Below, one piece after another: positions 6,858 through 14,912 of a DNA stretch of 15,525 bases (positions are counted from its first letter, which is position 1; each line of letters begins with the position of its first letter). Origin of the DNA: an uncultured Eubacteriales bacterium (GTDB taxonomy: Bacteria > Bacillota_A > Clostridia > Christensenellales > Aristaeellaceae); contig OMRS01000257.1 of the NCBI GenBank assembly GCA_900313545.1, positions 1 through 15,525 of the forward strand, written 5' to 3'. Made by a program: the position numbers and the translations under genes. Under the pieces are notes generated by a model. It was not told where the DNA came from. It ran no database searches and was given only the letters and a program-made list of their open reading frames with translations.

Positions 6858-7739
6858 ATGGAAAAAACGGCGTTATTTGAAAACAGCCGGTATCGCACAA
6901 TGCTCAGCCAGCGGAAGCTCGCGGAACTGATGCTGCTGTCCTGCGGAGTGGAATCCTGTGTTCCGGGATACGAATACGCTGCCGGGAACCGGGAAGGCTA
7001 TCATCTGCACGTGATTCTCTCAGGGAAAGGAATCCTGAGCGTCAACGAACAGATCACCCGCCTGCATTTCGGACAAATGTTCATTACAAAGCCCGGAGAG
7101 GAGACCTGGTATCGTGCAGAGAAGGAGGATCCGTGGTCCTATTGCTGGATGGCCTACGACGGAACGGAAGCCCTCCAGTATACCGAGGCGGCAGGATTCC
7201 CAGGTGGAATCAACTGGCAGAACTGCCACATCGATACCAGCCGGTTCTATGCACTGGTCCAGAATACCCTGCAGTATTCCTCCAACCTGACCCTCTCAGG
7301 TGACCTTCACCGGCTGGCCAAGCTGATGGAGTATCTGGCCGTCGCCATTGAATCCGCCAGCCGGGACAGCAAGGTCGCCCAGCGGAAACCGGAATACAGT
7401 TCCGCGGTCTATGTGGAATATGCCGTTAACTATCTGCAGACCAACTACGCCAATGCCAAGATCAATGACCTTGCCCAGCAGATCGGGATTAACCGCAGCT
7501 ATCTGACGAGCATCTTCCGAAAACAGATGGGTCTCTCGCCGCAGGAATACCTGATGCAGTACAGGATGGACAAAGCCCATGACCTTCTGCTGGAGAGTGA
7601 CGTCTCGGTCCAGGAGATTGCCCTGCGCGTCGGTTATGAAAACGCACTGACTTTTTCCAAAATCTTCAAGAGTTATTACGGTCTCAGCCCTGCACATTAC
7701 CGGCAGAAAAACCGGCATACGGAGGAAACGCCCGGCTGA
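6858..7739 (+). CDS. AraC-family transcriptional regulator of the alpha-galactoside locus
   Basis: A 293-residue regulator with an N-terminal cupin-like sugar-sensing domain and a C-terminal double helix-turn-helix. The sensor part shows the beta-barrel signature HLHVILSGKGILSV near 49-62 and FGQMFITKPGE near 71-81. The DNA-binding part runs from about 184 to 285: first recognition unit INDLAQQIGINRSYLTSIFR at 202-221, the family signature GLSPQEYLMQYRMDKAHDLL from 225, second unit VQEIALRVGYENALTFSKIF at 251-270 and GLSPAHYR at 275-282. It most resembles regulators of raffinose and melibiose operons (MsmR/RafR type) that activate on binding alpha-galactosides. The start at 6858 follows a GGAAGGG site; the frame is open to 6834 only through the terminator. 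It lies 20 bp ahead of the GH36 gene and is presumably co-transcribed with it. Its likely target is the repeat at 3466-3501, 3.4 kb upstream. Confidence 0.92.
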   Translation: MEKTALFENSRYRTMLSQRKLAELMLLSCGVESCVPGYEYAAGNREGYHLHVILSGKGILSVNEQITRLHFGQMFITKPGEETWYRAEKEDPWSYCWMAYDGTEALQYTEAAGFPGGINWQNCHIDTSRFYALVQNTLQYSSNLTLSGDLHRLAKLMEYLAVAIESASRDSKVAQRKPEYSSAVYVEYAVNYLQTNYANAKINDLAQQIGINRSYLTSIFRKQMGLSPQEYLMQYRMDKAHDLLLESDVSVQEIALRVGYENALTFSKIFKSYYGLSPAHYRQKNRHTEETPG

Positions 7740-7759
7740 GCGGATGAGGAGCATGCACA

Positions 7760-9973
7760 ATGAGTATTATTGATAACAGCGCAGATGGCCGCATTACCCT
7801 GCAGACAAGGGACAGCAGCTATCATATGGCGGTTGACAGCTACGGCTATCTCCGGCACTTGTATTACGGAAAAAGGCTGGATCCGGAAGATCTGTTCTAT
7901 TTGTATCGGAATTATGACCGGGGGTTTGCCGGCAATCCCTGTGCAGCGGGAAGCGACCGCAGCTATTCCCTGGATACCGTCAGTCAGGAATTCAGCACCA
8001 GCGGCGTAGGCGATTACCGCATCCCAGCTCTGCGGGTGATGAATTCTGACGGAAGCCGGATCGCCGATCTGCGATATGTGCGCCATGAGATCCGGTCCGG
8101 AAAGTATGCTCTGCCCGGGCTGCCTTCCTCCCGGGACACGGACGGGGATGCGCAGACACTGGAAGTCATCCTGCAGGACGAACCATCCAGACTGATCGTC
8201 CGGCTTCTGTACGGGGTACTCCCGGAGAAGAACATGATTGCCCGCGCGGTGATCTATGAAAACGCCGGTGACAAGCCCGTTGTCCTGGAAAAGGCGGGAT
8301 CCTGCTGTCTGGAACTTCCCTTCGGGAAATGGGACCTGCTGCATTTCCACGGACGGCACAATAAGGAGAGAACTCCCGAGCGGGTCCCTGTGCTGCACGG
8401 GATTCAGACGATCGGTTCCAGCAGGGGAATGTCCAGCCACCATCACAATCCTTTTGTGATCCTTTGCGACCATCTGGCGACGGAAGACCACGGCGACTGC
8501 TACGGGCTGATGTATCTGTATTCCACCAATTTCCGCGCCGAGATCGAAAGGGACTCCTACGGCTCCGTCCGCGCGGTCATGAGCCCCGGAGATGAGGGCT
8601 TCCGCTGGACACTTCAGCCCGGCGCGCAGTTTGCCGCACCTGAAGTCCTGATGAGCTGGGCACACGGGCTGACAGCGCTCAGTCAGCAGTTTCACAAGGC
8701 GGTTCGGGAAAACATCTGCCGCGGGGAATACAGCCTTGCGCACCGTCCAGTGCTGATCAACAGCTGGGAAGCCAACTATTTTGACATCGAGGCAGGGCGG
8801 GTCCTGAAGCTGGCCAGACAGGCAGCAGAACTGGGAATCGAGCTGTTTGTTCTGGATGACGGCTGGTTCCGCGGCCGAAAGGATGATAACGCCGGTCTGG
8901 GGGACTGGGAATACGACCCGGAAAAACTCCCGGATGGCCTGGACAATCTGATTAAAGGCGTCCGCGAAACAGGGATGCTGTTCGGCATCTGGGTGGAACC
9001 GGAAATGGTCAACGAAAATTCGGATCTGTACCGCGCACACCCCGACTGGGCCCTGACCGTGCCGGGAAGGAAGCCTGCCCACGGCAGGAACCAGCTGGTA
9101 CTGGATCTCTCCCGCAAAGACGTCCAGGATTTTATTATCCAGTTTATGACTCGTCTGCTTTCCAGCCACGATATTTCCTACATCAAATGGGATTTCAACC
9201 GGTGCGTCACGGACGTTTACTCCCACCTGCTCCCGGCAGAGCAGCAGGGTGAAGTTGCTCACCGCGCCGTCCTCGGTCTCTACCGCGTTCTTGAGACGCT
9301 GACCACGCGCTTCCCGAAGGTGTTGTTCGAGGGGTGTTCCGGCGGAGGCGGGCGTTTTGACGCCGGGATGATGGCCTACACGCCCCAGATCTGGTGCTCG
9401 GACGATACCGACCCCATCGAGCGGCTCTCCATCCAGAAGGGAACCTGTTTCGGCTATCCCCTCAGCACGATGGGCGCACATGTATCGATTGCCCCGAACC
9501 ATCAGACCGGACGTACCACCCCTATTTCAACCCGCGGAGCGGTTGCCATGACCGGCGCATTCGGCTACGAACTGGACCTGAACCTGGTTTCCGAGGAAGA
9601 AAAGAAGGAAATCCGCAGGCAGGTGCAGCAGTTCCGGGAGGATGAACCGCTGATTCAGCGGGGACTGTACTATCGTCTTGGCGAGGAAACGGAAGACATG
9701 GATGCATTCTCCTGGCTTCTGGTCAGCGAGGATCGGGATCAGGCCCTCCTGAGCGTCGTTGCGACGGCGACCCACGGAAACGCCCCTCTGATCCATGTCC
9801 GCTTCAAGGGGCTGGATCCCTCCTCCTTGTACGAACTGTGTGAAGACGGTCTCAAACGTTCCGGCGCCGCGCTGATGAATGCGGGCTATACCCTTCCCAT
9901 GCTGACAGGGAACTACCCCGCCTTCCGGCTTCACCTGAGGAGAGTCCCGGACGAATCCGGCAAAAAGGAATAA
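7760..9973 (+). CDS. aga: GH36 alpha-galactosidase (retaining), raffinose-type
   Basis: Hydrolyses terminal alpha-1,6-galactose from melibiose, raffinose and stachyose with retention of configuration. At 737 residues it has the full length of bacterial GH36 enzymes (N-terminal beta-supersandwich, central (beta/alpha)8 barrel, C-terminal beta domain). Catalytic residues are visible: nucleophile D478 in YIKWDFNR and acid/base D548 in WCSDDTDPIERL. Substrate-pocket motifs are also intact: LDDGWF at 365-370 (D366, D367), NSWEANYF at 334-341, and EGCSGGGGRFD at 524-534. No signal peptide, so it acts on imported sugar in the cytoplasm, matching the ABC transporter. The start is set by a GAGGAG site at 7745-7750; an ATG slightly upstream is out of frame. 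The unknown membrane protein gene follows after 3 bp. Family and reaction are secure; the preferred chain length is inferred. Confidence 0.96.
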   Translation: MSIIDNSADGRITLQTRDSSYHMAVDSYGYLRHLYYGKRLDPEDLFYLYRNYDRGFAGNPCAAGSDRSYSLDTVSQEFSTSGVGDYRIPALRVMNSDGSRIADLRYVRHEIRSGKYALPGLPSSRDTDGDAQTLEVILQDEPSRLIVRLLYGVLPEKNMIARAVIYENAGDKPVVLEKAGSCCLELPFGKWDLLHFHGRHNKERTPERVPVLHGIQTIGSSRGMSSHHHNPFVILCDHLATEDHGDCYGLMYLYSTNFRAEIERDSYGSVRAVMSPGDEGFRWTLQPGAQFAAPEVLMSWAHGLTALSQQFHKAVRENICRGEYSLAHRPVLINSWEANYFDIEAGRVLKLARQAAELGIELFVLDDGWFRGRKDDNAGLGDWEYDPEKLPDGLDNLIKGVRETGMLFGIWVEPEMVNENSDLYRAHPDWALTVPGRKPAHGRNQLVLDLSRKDVQDFIIQFMTRLLSSHDISYIKWDFNRCVTDVYSHLLPAEQQGEVAHRAVLGLYRVLETLTTRFPKVLFEGCSGGGGRFDAGMMAYTPQIWCSDDTDPIERLSIQKGTCFGYPLSTMGAHVSIAPNHQTGRTTPISTRGAVAMTGAFGYELDLNLVSEEEKKEIRRQVQQFREDEPLIQRGLYYRLGEETEDMDAFSWLLVSEDRDQALLSVVATATHGNAPLIHVRFKGLDPSSLYELCEDGLKRSGAALMNAGYTLPMLTGNYPAFRLHLRRVPDESGKKE

Positions 9974-9976
9974 GCC

Positions 9977-10651
9977 ATGAAGAACAGGCTCGTGAACTGG
10001 TTTCATGCCGAGCGGGACAAAATGCGGGAGCTGAATGCCAGAGAGAAAGTCCAGTATATCTGGGGATATTATCATCTGTGGATCATCGGGATCTCCGCAT
10101 TTCTGGCAATCAGCGTCTTCCTGACGGTACGCATCTCGACTGCCATCCGTGAAGAATGGCTTCACGGCATGTTTGCCAACACCATGGCAGACGCCGGAAA
10201 CGGGTCTGAGCTGTGGAAAGACTTCACGGAATTCTCCGGACTGGACCTGACCCAAGGGCGGGTGGAGTTTAATGCCGAGGCCTATTTCGACTATCTGAAA
10301 AACCAGGCCAAAGGAAACAATTACTACAATGCTTTTGTTGCCCTGACGGACGGTGGAATTCTGGATTTTATCACAATGGAAACCCCGTCTCTGGAGGCTC
10401 TGGCCCAATCCGGCCGGCTGACGGATCTGCGTCTGGAGCGCTGCCGGGAACTCTATACCCGCTATGCGGACCGGCTGGTATATTTCCATGGGATTGAGGG
10501 AGAGATTCCTGTCGGCTTTGACATTTCTGACAGTCTTCTGGTAACAAAATACGGTCTGTACAGGAACAGCTGCGCAATAGGAATCTGTGCGCAGTCGGAG
10601 AAGATGGATACGATCGCACTGTTTATGCGTTTTATCCTTAAGGAGAAGTAG
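9977..10651 (+). CDS. Single-pass membrane protein of unknown function, YesL partner
   Basis: A 224-residue protein I cannot assign to a named family. A charged cytoplasmic N-terminus with REKVQYIWGYYHLWIIG (22-38) leads into one membrane segment at about 34-53. The remaining 170 residues would lie outside the cell. They contain ALTDGGILDFITMETPSLEAL near 122-142, which recalls the beta-alpha pattern of solute-binding proteins, but the domain is about half the size of a full one; this likeness is an impression, not a demonstrated homology. It has no lipobox or cleavage site. AAAAAGGAA serves as ribosome binding site across the GH36 stop region, with 3 bp between the genes, and 3 bp separate it from the YesL gene, so translation is probably coupled. 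Proteins of this general shape next to YesL occur in other Clostridia (recollection). A role in sensing or assembling the transporter is a guess. Confidence 0.75.
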   Translation: MKNRLVNWFHAERDKMRELNAREKVQYIWGYYHLWIIGISAFLAISVFLTVRISTAIREEWLHGMFANTMADAGNGSELWKDFTEFSGLDLTQGRVEFNAEAYFDYLKNQAKGNNYYNAFVALTDGGILDFITMETPSLEALAQSGRLTDLRLERCRELYTRYADRLVYFHGIEGEIPVGFDISDSLLVTKYGLYRNSCAIGICAQSEKMDTIALFMRFILKEK

Positions 10652-10654
10652 CCC

Positions 10655-11476
10655 ATGCGGGACTGGATCAATTCTTTTTTATCCAATGACAGCACCTTCG
10701 GCAAAACGATGACAAAAATCGGCATCATTGCCGGCGCGAACCTGCTTTTTGTCATCTTTTCTCTGCCAGTGGTCACCCTCGGTGCCGCATGGGCGGCAAC
10801 GCTCCATGTCATGTTCAAGGTTCTCAGAGGAACTGAAACCCTCAACCCGTTCAGGCTGTTCTGGACAGGATTCAGGAAGAACTTCAGACAGGCCACCATC
10901 GCCTGGCTGGCCATTGTGGCACTGGGGCTTCTCGGATGGGTGGACATCCGCTTTCTCCTGCACATGGGCGACGCGGGTGCGTTTTTCCGCTATGCCGTGT
11001 ACGCCGTAAGCGTGGTGCTGCTCATCGGCGCAGTCTTTCTGTTTCCCACGATGGTCGCCTTTTCCAACAGACTGACGGTTCTTCTCCGCAGCGCCTATTA
11101 TTTCGCGTTCAAAAAACCCGTGAGGCTGATCGTCCTGCTTTTCTTCCACGTGGTTCCATTGGTGGTCACCTATACGGACATACAGATGTTGCCGCTGTAT
11201 GCGTTTGTCTGGTGTTTCTTTGGATTTGGCGCGATCGCCATGCTGACCGCAAAGCTGCTTGTAAACGATTTCGCCAAGCTTTTGCCGCTGGTCGATTCAG
11301 AAGGAAATTACTACTATGACGAAAACGGGAATCCCCTGATGCCCGGTGATGAAGACAAGATCATCGGCGACAGAGGGACCTATTCAACCGCTGAAGAAGA
11401 TATCCTGAAAGAAATGCTCGAACTGGATATGGGAGAAGGAAAGACACAGAAAAAGAAGTCAAACCGGAAATCCTGA
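10655..11476 (+). CDS. yesL: YesL/DUF624 family membrane protein
   Basis: A 273-residue polytopic membrane protein of the DUF624 (YesL) family, which recurs in carbohydrate-uptake loci of Bacillota but has no proven biochemical role. Visible are about five hydrophobic segments (20-42, 79-98, 112-132, 155-175, 178-200), the family signature NPFRLFWTGFRKNFRQAT at 64-81, and an FLFPTMVAFSNRL stretch at 128-140. It ends in a hydrophilic, charged tail (from about 213) with acidic DEDK and a lysine-rich QKKKSNRK end, presumably cytoplasmic. The tail is longer than in B. subtilis YesL, which is about 210 residues by my recollection. The start follows AAGGAGA inside the last codons of the previous gene, so the two are tightly coupled, suggesting that they act as a pair. 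The GH4 gene begins 36 bp later. Confidence 0.85.
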   Translation: MRDWINSFLSNDSTFGKTMTKIGIIAGANLLFVIFSLPVVTLGAAWAATLHVMFKVLRGTETLNPFRLFWTGFRKNFRQATIAWLAIVALGLLGWVDIRFLLHMGDAGAFFRYAVYAVSVVLLIGAVFLFPTMVAFSNRLTVLLRSAYYFAFKKPVRLIVLLFFHVVPLVVTYTDIQMLPLYAFVWCFFGFGAIAMLTAKLLVNDFAKLLPLVDSEGNYYYDENGNPLMPGDEDKIIGDRGTYSTAEEDILKEMLELDMGEGKTQKKKSNRKS

Positions 11477-11512
11477 AAAGGAACGGATTGCACCCGGATC
11501 AGGGGAGATGAA

Positions 11513-12946
11513 ATGAACATGCCAAAAATTACATTTATGGGCGCCGGATCCACTGTATTTGCAAAGAACGTACTGGGTGACAGCATGCTGACGCCGGCAC
11601 TGGAGGAGAGCACCATTGCCCTGTACGACATCGATGCCATGCGCCTTGATGAATCTGCACAGATGCTGGAAGCCATCAACCGCAACCACGGATCGAAAGC
11701 CCGGATTGAGAAATATCTGGGCACCGAAAACCGCAGGGACGCGCTGCGTGGCGCAAACTACGTAATCAATGCGATCCAGGTGGGCGGATATGATCCCTGT
11801 ACGATCATCGACTTTGAGATTCCCAGGAAATACGGACTGAAGCAAACGATTGCAGACACGCTGGGCGTCGGCGGCGTGTTCCGCGCACTGCGAACCATTC
11901 CGGTGATGCTGGACTTTGCGCGGGACATGGAGGAGGTCTGCCCTGGTGCATGGCTGCTGAACTACACCAATCCCATGGCAATGCTGACGGGCGCAATGCT
12001 GCGGATGACCGGAGTCAAAACCGTGGGGCTGTGCCACAGCGTCCAGGTCTGCGCACCCACACTGCTCAAGGAACTCGGAATGGAATATGACGAGAAGGTG
12101 CAGTGGAAGATCGCCGGGATCAATCACCAGGCCTGGCTGCTCGAATGCACCAGGGACGGGGTGGACCTGTATCCGGAGATCAAACGCCGTGCGTTGCTGT
12201 ACAACGCAGGCAAGCTGGATATCGGTACCTTTGAGGAGCGGATCCACGGGCTGAGTCAGGGCGAGGAACTGCCTGACTGGTGGATGGAACGCATGAAGGA
12301 CAACTACACACTTTACAGGGAGACCGGAAAGCACGACGATATGGTACGGCTGGAGATTCTTCGCCGGTTCGGCTACTATGTCACCGAATCCAGTGAACAC
12401 AATGCCGAGTATACCCCCTGGTTCATCAAGGAACGCTACCCGGACCTGATCCACCGTTTCAACATCCCCCTGGACGAATATCCACGGCGCTGCATCCGTC
12501 AGATTGAGGACTGGAAAAAACGCGGCCATGAGCTGACGCAGAATCCGCTGCTGAAGCATAAACGGACCCATGAATATGCCAGCTATATCATGGAGTCGAT
12601 GGAAACCGGCATTCCCACCCGCATCGGCGGCAATGTGCTCAACAACGGGTTGATCACCAATCTGCCGCGAAACGCCTGTGTGGAGGTTCCGTGTCTGGTG
12701 GACCGCAATGGCGTACAGCCGACCTTCATCGGCGATCTGCCGGAACAGTGCGCCGCGCTGAACCGGACCAATATCAACGTGCAGCTGCTGACCATCGAAG
12801 CTGCGCGGACATTGAAAAAGGACTATATTTATCAGGCGGTGATGATGGATCCTCACACTGCCGCGGAACTGTCCATTGACGATATTGTAAGCATGTGTGA
12901 CGAGATGATCGACAGGCACGGAGACTGGATGCCGAAGTTCAGCTAG
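11513..12946 (+). CDS. melA: GH4 alpha-galactosidase, NAD- and Mn-dependent (MelA type)
   Basis: Cytoplasmic enzyme that splits alpha-galactosides such as melibiose through an oxidation-elimination mechanism using NAD and a divalent metal, not by classical acid hydrolysis. The 477 residues follow E. coli MelA closely: PKITFMGAGSTVFAKNVLGD at 4-23 (NAD-binding GAGST), QVGGYDPCT at 89-97, ADTLGVGG at 114-121, LLNYTNPMAM at 148-157, metal-ligand region GLCHSVQ at 172-178 with C174, GINH at 202-205, VTESSEHNAEYTPWF at 290-304, MMDPHTAA at 444-451. Compared with E. coli MelA there is an insert of roughly 25 residues around 231-275. AGGGGAG at 11501-11507 sets the start; a second in-frame ATG is two codons on. 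It is the last gene of the run and is followed by the hairpin at 13018-13062. GH4 also includes alpha-glucosidases and galacturonidases, but the match here is clearly to MelA. Confidence 0.93.
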   Translation: MNMPKITFMGAGSTVFAKNVLGDSMLTPALEESTIALYDIDAMRLDESAQMLEAINRNHGSKARIEKYLGTENRRDALRGANYVINAIQVGGYDPCTIIDFEIPRKYGLKQTIADTLGVGGVFRALRTIPVMLDFARDMEEVCPGAWLLNYTNPMAMLTGAMLRMTGVKTVGLCHSVQVCAPTLLKELGMEYDEKVQWKIAGINHQAWLLECTRDGVDLYPEIKRRALLYNAGKLDIGTFEERIHGLSQGEELPDWWMERMKDNYTLYRETGKHDDMVRLEILRRFGYYVTESSEHNAEYTPWFIKERYPDLIHRFNIPLDEYPRRCIRQIEDWKKRGHELTQNPLLKHKRTHEYASYIMESMETGIPTRIGGNVLNNGLITNLPRNACVEVPCLVDRNGVQPTFIGDLPEQCAALNRTNINVQLLTIEAARTLKKDYIYQAVMMDPHTAAELSIDDIVSMCDEMIDRHGDWMPKFS

Positions 12947-13017
12947 AGGGATTCCCGACTGTCCTTCGGAACTCTTCCGCCGGTTCATATTCTGGACAAA
13001 CAGATTAAAGCTTTTTC

Positions 13018-13062
13018 ATGAAACGGACCTCCATCGGCCTGTCCGATGGAGGTCCGTTTCAT
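13018..13062 (+). terminator. Perfect 20-bp hairpin at the end of the alpha-galactoside operon
   Basis: Arms 13018-13037 and 13043-13062 are perfectly complementary over 20 bp around a 5-base CCTGT loop, about 70 bases after the melA stop. Only TCTTC follows, so the U-tract is poor. Position and strength make it the likely end of the operon transcript. Confidence 0.75.
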
Positions 13063-13383
13063 TCTTCAGCGAAAACGGGTTTATTCTTCTGACCTCCACC
13101 CTGACGGGCCTGTCATGGATCTTTTTCGTCCCGTTCGATGGATTCTGAATTCTTGTTGTCCCCTTTTCCTTCTTCAATGCAGCATTCAATGGCCCTCCCC
13201 ATCCCTCCTGTCCTGCAGACGAATGTTCCAAAGGTTCTCCGGGAAGTCGTTCCGATCTCGATCCCGCAAAGATCCCCTGTACAGGCAGGTCATCCCTCCA
13301 GTTTTCTCTGTCTCCTCCTCACACTTCGGGTCCCTGGCGATCCGCACACTGCCCTTTCCGGCGGAATGTGCCAAAATGTACAT
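13063..13383. other. Non-coding stretch upstream of the diguanylate cyclase promoter
   Basis: About 320 bases, strongly pyrimidine-rich on the plus strand. Open frames exist on both strands (for example 13186-13392 minus, 13138-13446 plus) but are rich in Ser/Pro or Arg/Asp, lack usable ribosome binding sites and resemble nothing I know. It could hold decayed sequence; I see no RNA gene. Confidence 0.4.
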
Positions 13384-13412
13384 TTGATTCACGACTGGTT
13401 TCCACTTATAAT
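13384..13412 (+). promoter_or_regulatory. Sigma-A promoter of the diguanylate cyclase gene
   Basis: TTGATT (13384-13389) and a perfect TATAAT (13407-13412) are exactly 17 bases apart. The transcript would start near 13419, leaving a short leader that holds GGAGG (13431-13435) before the ATG at 13443. There is therefore no room for a leader riboswitch. Confidence 0.8.
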
Positions 13413-13442
13413 GAGCGTATCTTTCACAGCGGAGGCAGGACC

Positions 13443-14912
13443 ATGAACAAATCTTTCAAGGAACAGGCGCACACCGCGCTTATCATTGTCATTGCCCTGC
13501 TGCTGATTCTTGGCATATTTGCCTGGTTCCGGAGTCATCTGAGCATGGAGCTGGATTCCGCGGTCAGACTGTATCTCACCCAGAATGCGGAGGCCACCGC
13601 CCAGGTGTTCCATACCAAGCTCAATGACCAGCTGCTGATGCTTGAGTCCCAGACCCGTTACTTCACGGACGTGGATCTGACAGACTACAATCAGATGAAG
13701 CAGACCATTCTGTCCACCCGGGGCATCGGGGATTTCGAGGAGATCGGCGTTGCCTCCGCCACCGGAGCGACCCTCAACTACAACGGACAGTCCTCGGGCA
13801 ATATTCTCCTGCGGGATTACTTCCAGGAAGCACTCTCCGGCTCCAGCAGCATCTCCTCCGCCATCCAGCCCAATGATGACGGCAAGAAGCTGCTGTATCT
13901 TGCTGTACCCATCCGCCAGCATGAGAAAGTGACAGGGGTCATCTACGGCGCCTTTACCCGGGAAGTCCTCAACCATCTGGTCAACACGGTCCAGTTCACC
14001 GCCTCGAGTTCCAACGTGCTTCTTTCCTCTGACGGCACCATCATGGCCCGCACGGAGGACAACCCTTTGCTGCCCGGGAACTTTGACAACCTGCTTGACC
14101 TGGTGCCGGACGCCCGCCTGTCCCCGGACGCCGGCCCCCAGATTCTTTCCTATTCTCACGACAGGCAGAACATCATCGTGGCGCTCACCCCAGTGGGTCT
14201 GCACAACTGGTTCTTTGCCACTCTGTTCCCCGAGTCGGTGATCGGAAGACAGGGCAACCGCATCACCAACTACATGATGTTCTCCATTCTCGCCATCTGC
14301 GGGGTCTTTCTGTCCCTCATGACCTACCTGCATTTTCTCTCCCGGCACCACCTGAAGGTGGAGCAGAATCTCTCCGAACAGGCCAGCACAGACCGCCTCA
14401 GCGGCCTGCTCAACAAGATTTCCTTCCAGGAACAGGTGGGTATGGCGTGCAGCCCCAGAGACTCCAAAGGCCATCCCGTCCCCCTGAGTCTCTGGGACTT
14501 TGGCGCCCTCCTGATCATTGACCTGGACAACTTCAAAAGGGTCAATGATACCCTGGGGCACGCCATGGGCGATCTGGTGATTCAGGATGGCGCCCGGAAA
14601 ATCCATTCTGTGTTCCGGGAAGGGGATCTGGTGGGCCGCATCGGCGGCGATGAGTTTGCGGTCTTCCTGCGGTTCAGCTGTGCCCACGAAGAGGACGCCC
14701 TGAACCATATCCGAAAGCGTGCATCCCAGGTAGTTTCCGGGATGCGGGAGGACTATTCCGCAGACGGTAAGACGGTTCCGGTCTCCGTATCCATTGGCAT
14801 AAGTATCTTTCCACGGGATGGACAGACCTATGAGGTCCTCTACCGCGCCGCGGACCAAGCCCTCTACATCGCAAAGGAGAAAGGAAAGAACCAGTATGCG
14901 CTGTATGAATAG
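13443..14912 (+). CDS. Membrane diguanylate cyclase with dCache-like extracellular sensor and GGDEF domain
   Basis: Makes cyclic di-GMP from two GTP in response to an external signal. The 489 residues start with a membrane segment at about 12-29, followed by an extracellular region (30-275) with the pattern of a double Cache sensor (RDYFQEALSG at 124-133, LYLAVPIRQHEKVTGVIYGAF at 151-171, VLLSSDGTIMA at 192-202). A second membrane segment (about 276-300) leads to a GGDEF domain: DRLSGLLNK at 317-325, LLIIDLDNFKRVNDTLGH at 356-373 and the intact active site GGDEF at 401-405. RxxD (R392-D395) lies five residues ahead, the product-inhibition site. No EAL or HD-GYP domain is present. The frame is open 25 codons upstream, but GGAGG and the promoter position fix the start at 13443. 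Its end overlaps the start of the DctP-type gene by 17 bp, implying coupled translation and possibly a shared ligand. Confidence 0.92.
   Translation: MNKSFKEQAHTALIIVIALLLILGIFAWFRSHLSMELDSAVRLYLTQNAEATAQVFHTKLNDQLLMLESQTRYFTDVDLTDYNQMKQTILSTRGIGDFEEIGVASATGATLNYNGQSSGNILLRDYFQEALSGSSSISSAIQPNDDGKKLLYLAVPIRQHEKVTGVIYGAFTREVLNHLVNTVQFTASSSNVLLSSDGTIMARTEDNPLLPGNFDNLLDLVPDARLSPDAGPQILSYSHDRQNIIVALTPVGLHNWFFATLFPESVIGRQGNRITNYMMFSILAICGVFLSLMTYLHFLSRHHLKVEQNLSEQASTDRLSGLLNKISFQEQVGMACSPRDSKGHPVPLSLWDFGALLIIDLDNFKRVNDTLGHAMGDLVIQDGARKIHSVFREGDLVGRIGGDEFAVFLRFSCAHEEDALNHIRKRASQVVSGMREDYSADGKTVPVSVSIGISIFPRDGQTYEVLYRAADQALYIAKEKGKNQYALYE

Noticed and set aside
13046..13446. Plus- and minus-strand open frames between melA and the cyclase gene
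   Set aside because: Composition bias, no ribosome binding sites, no recognisable motif; some run through the cyclase promoter.
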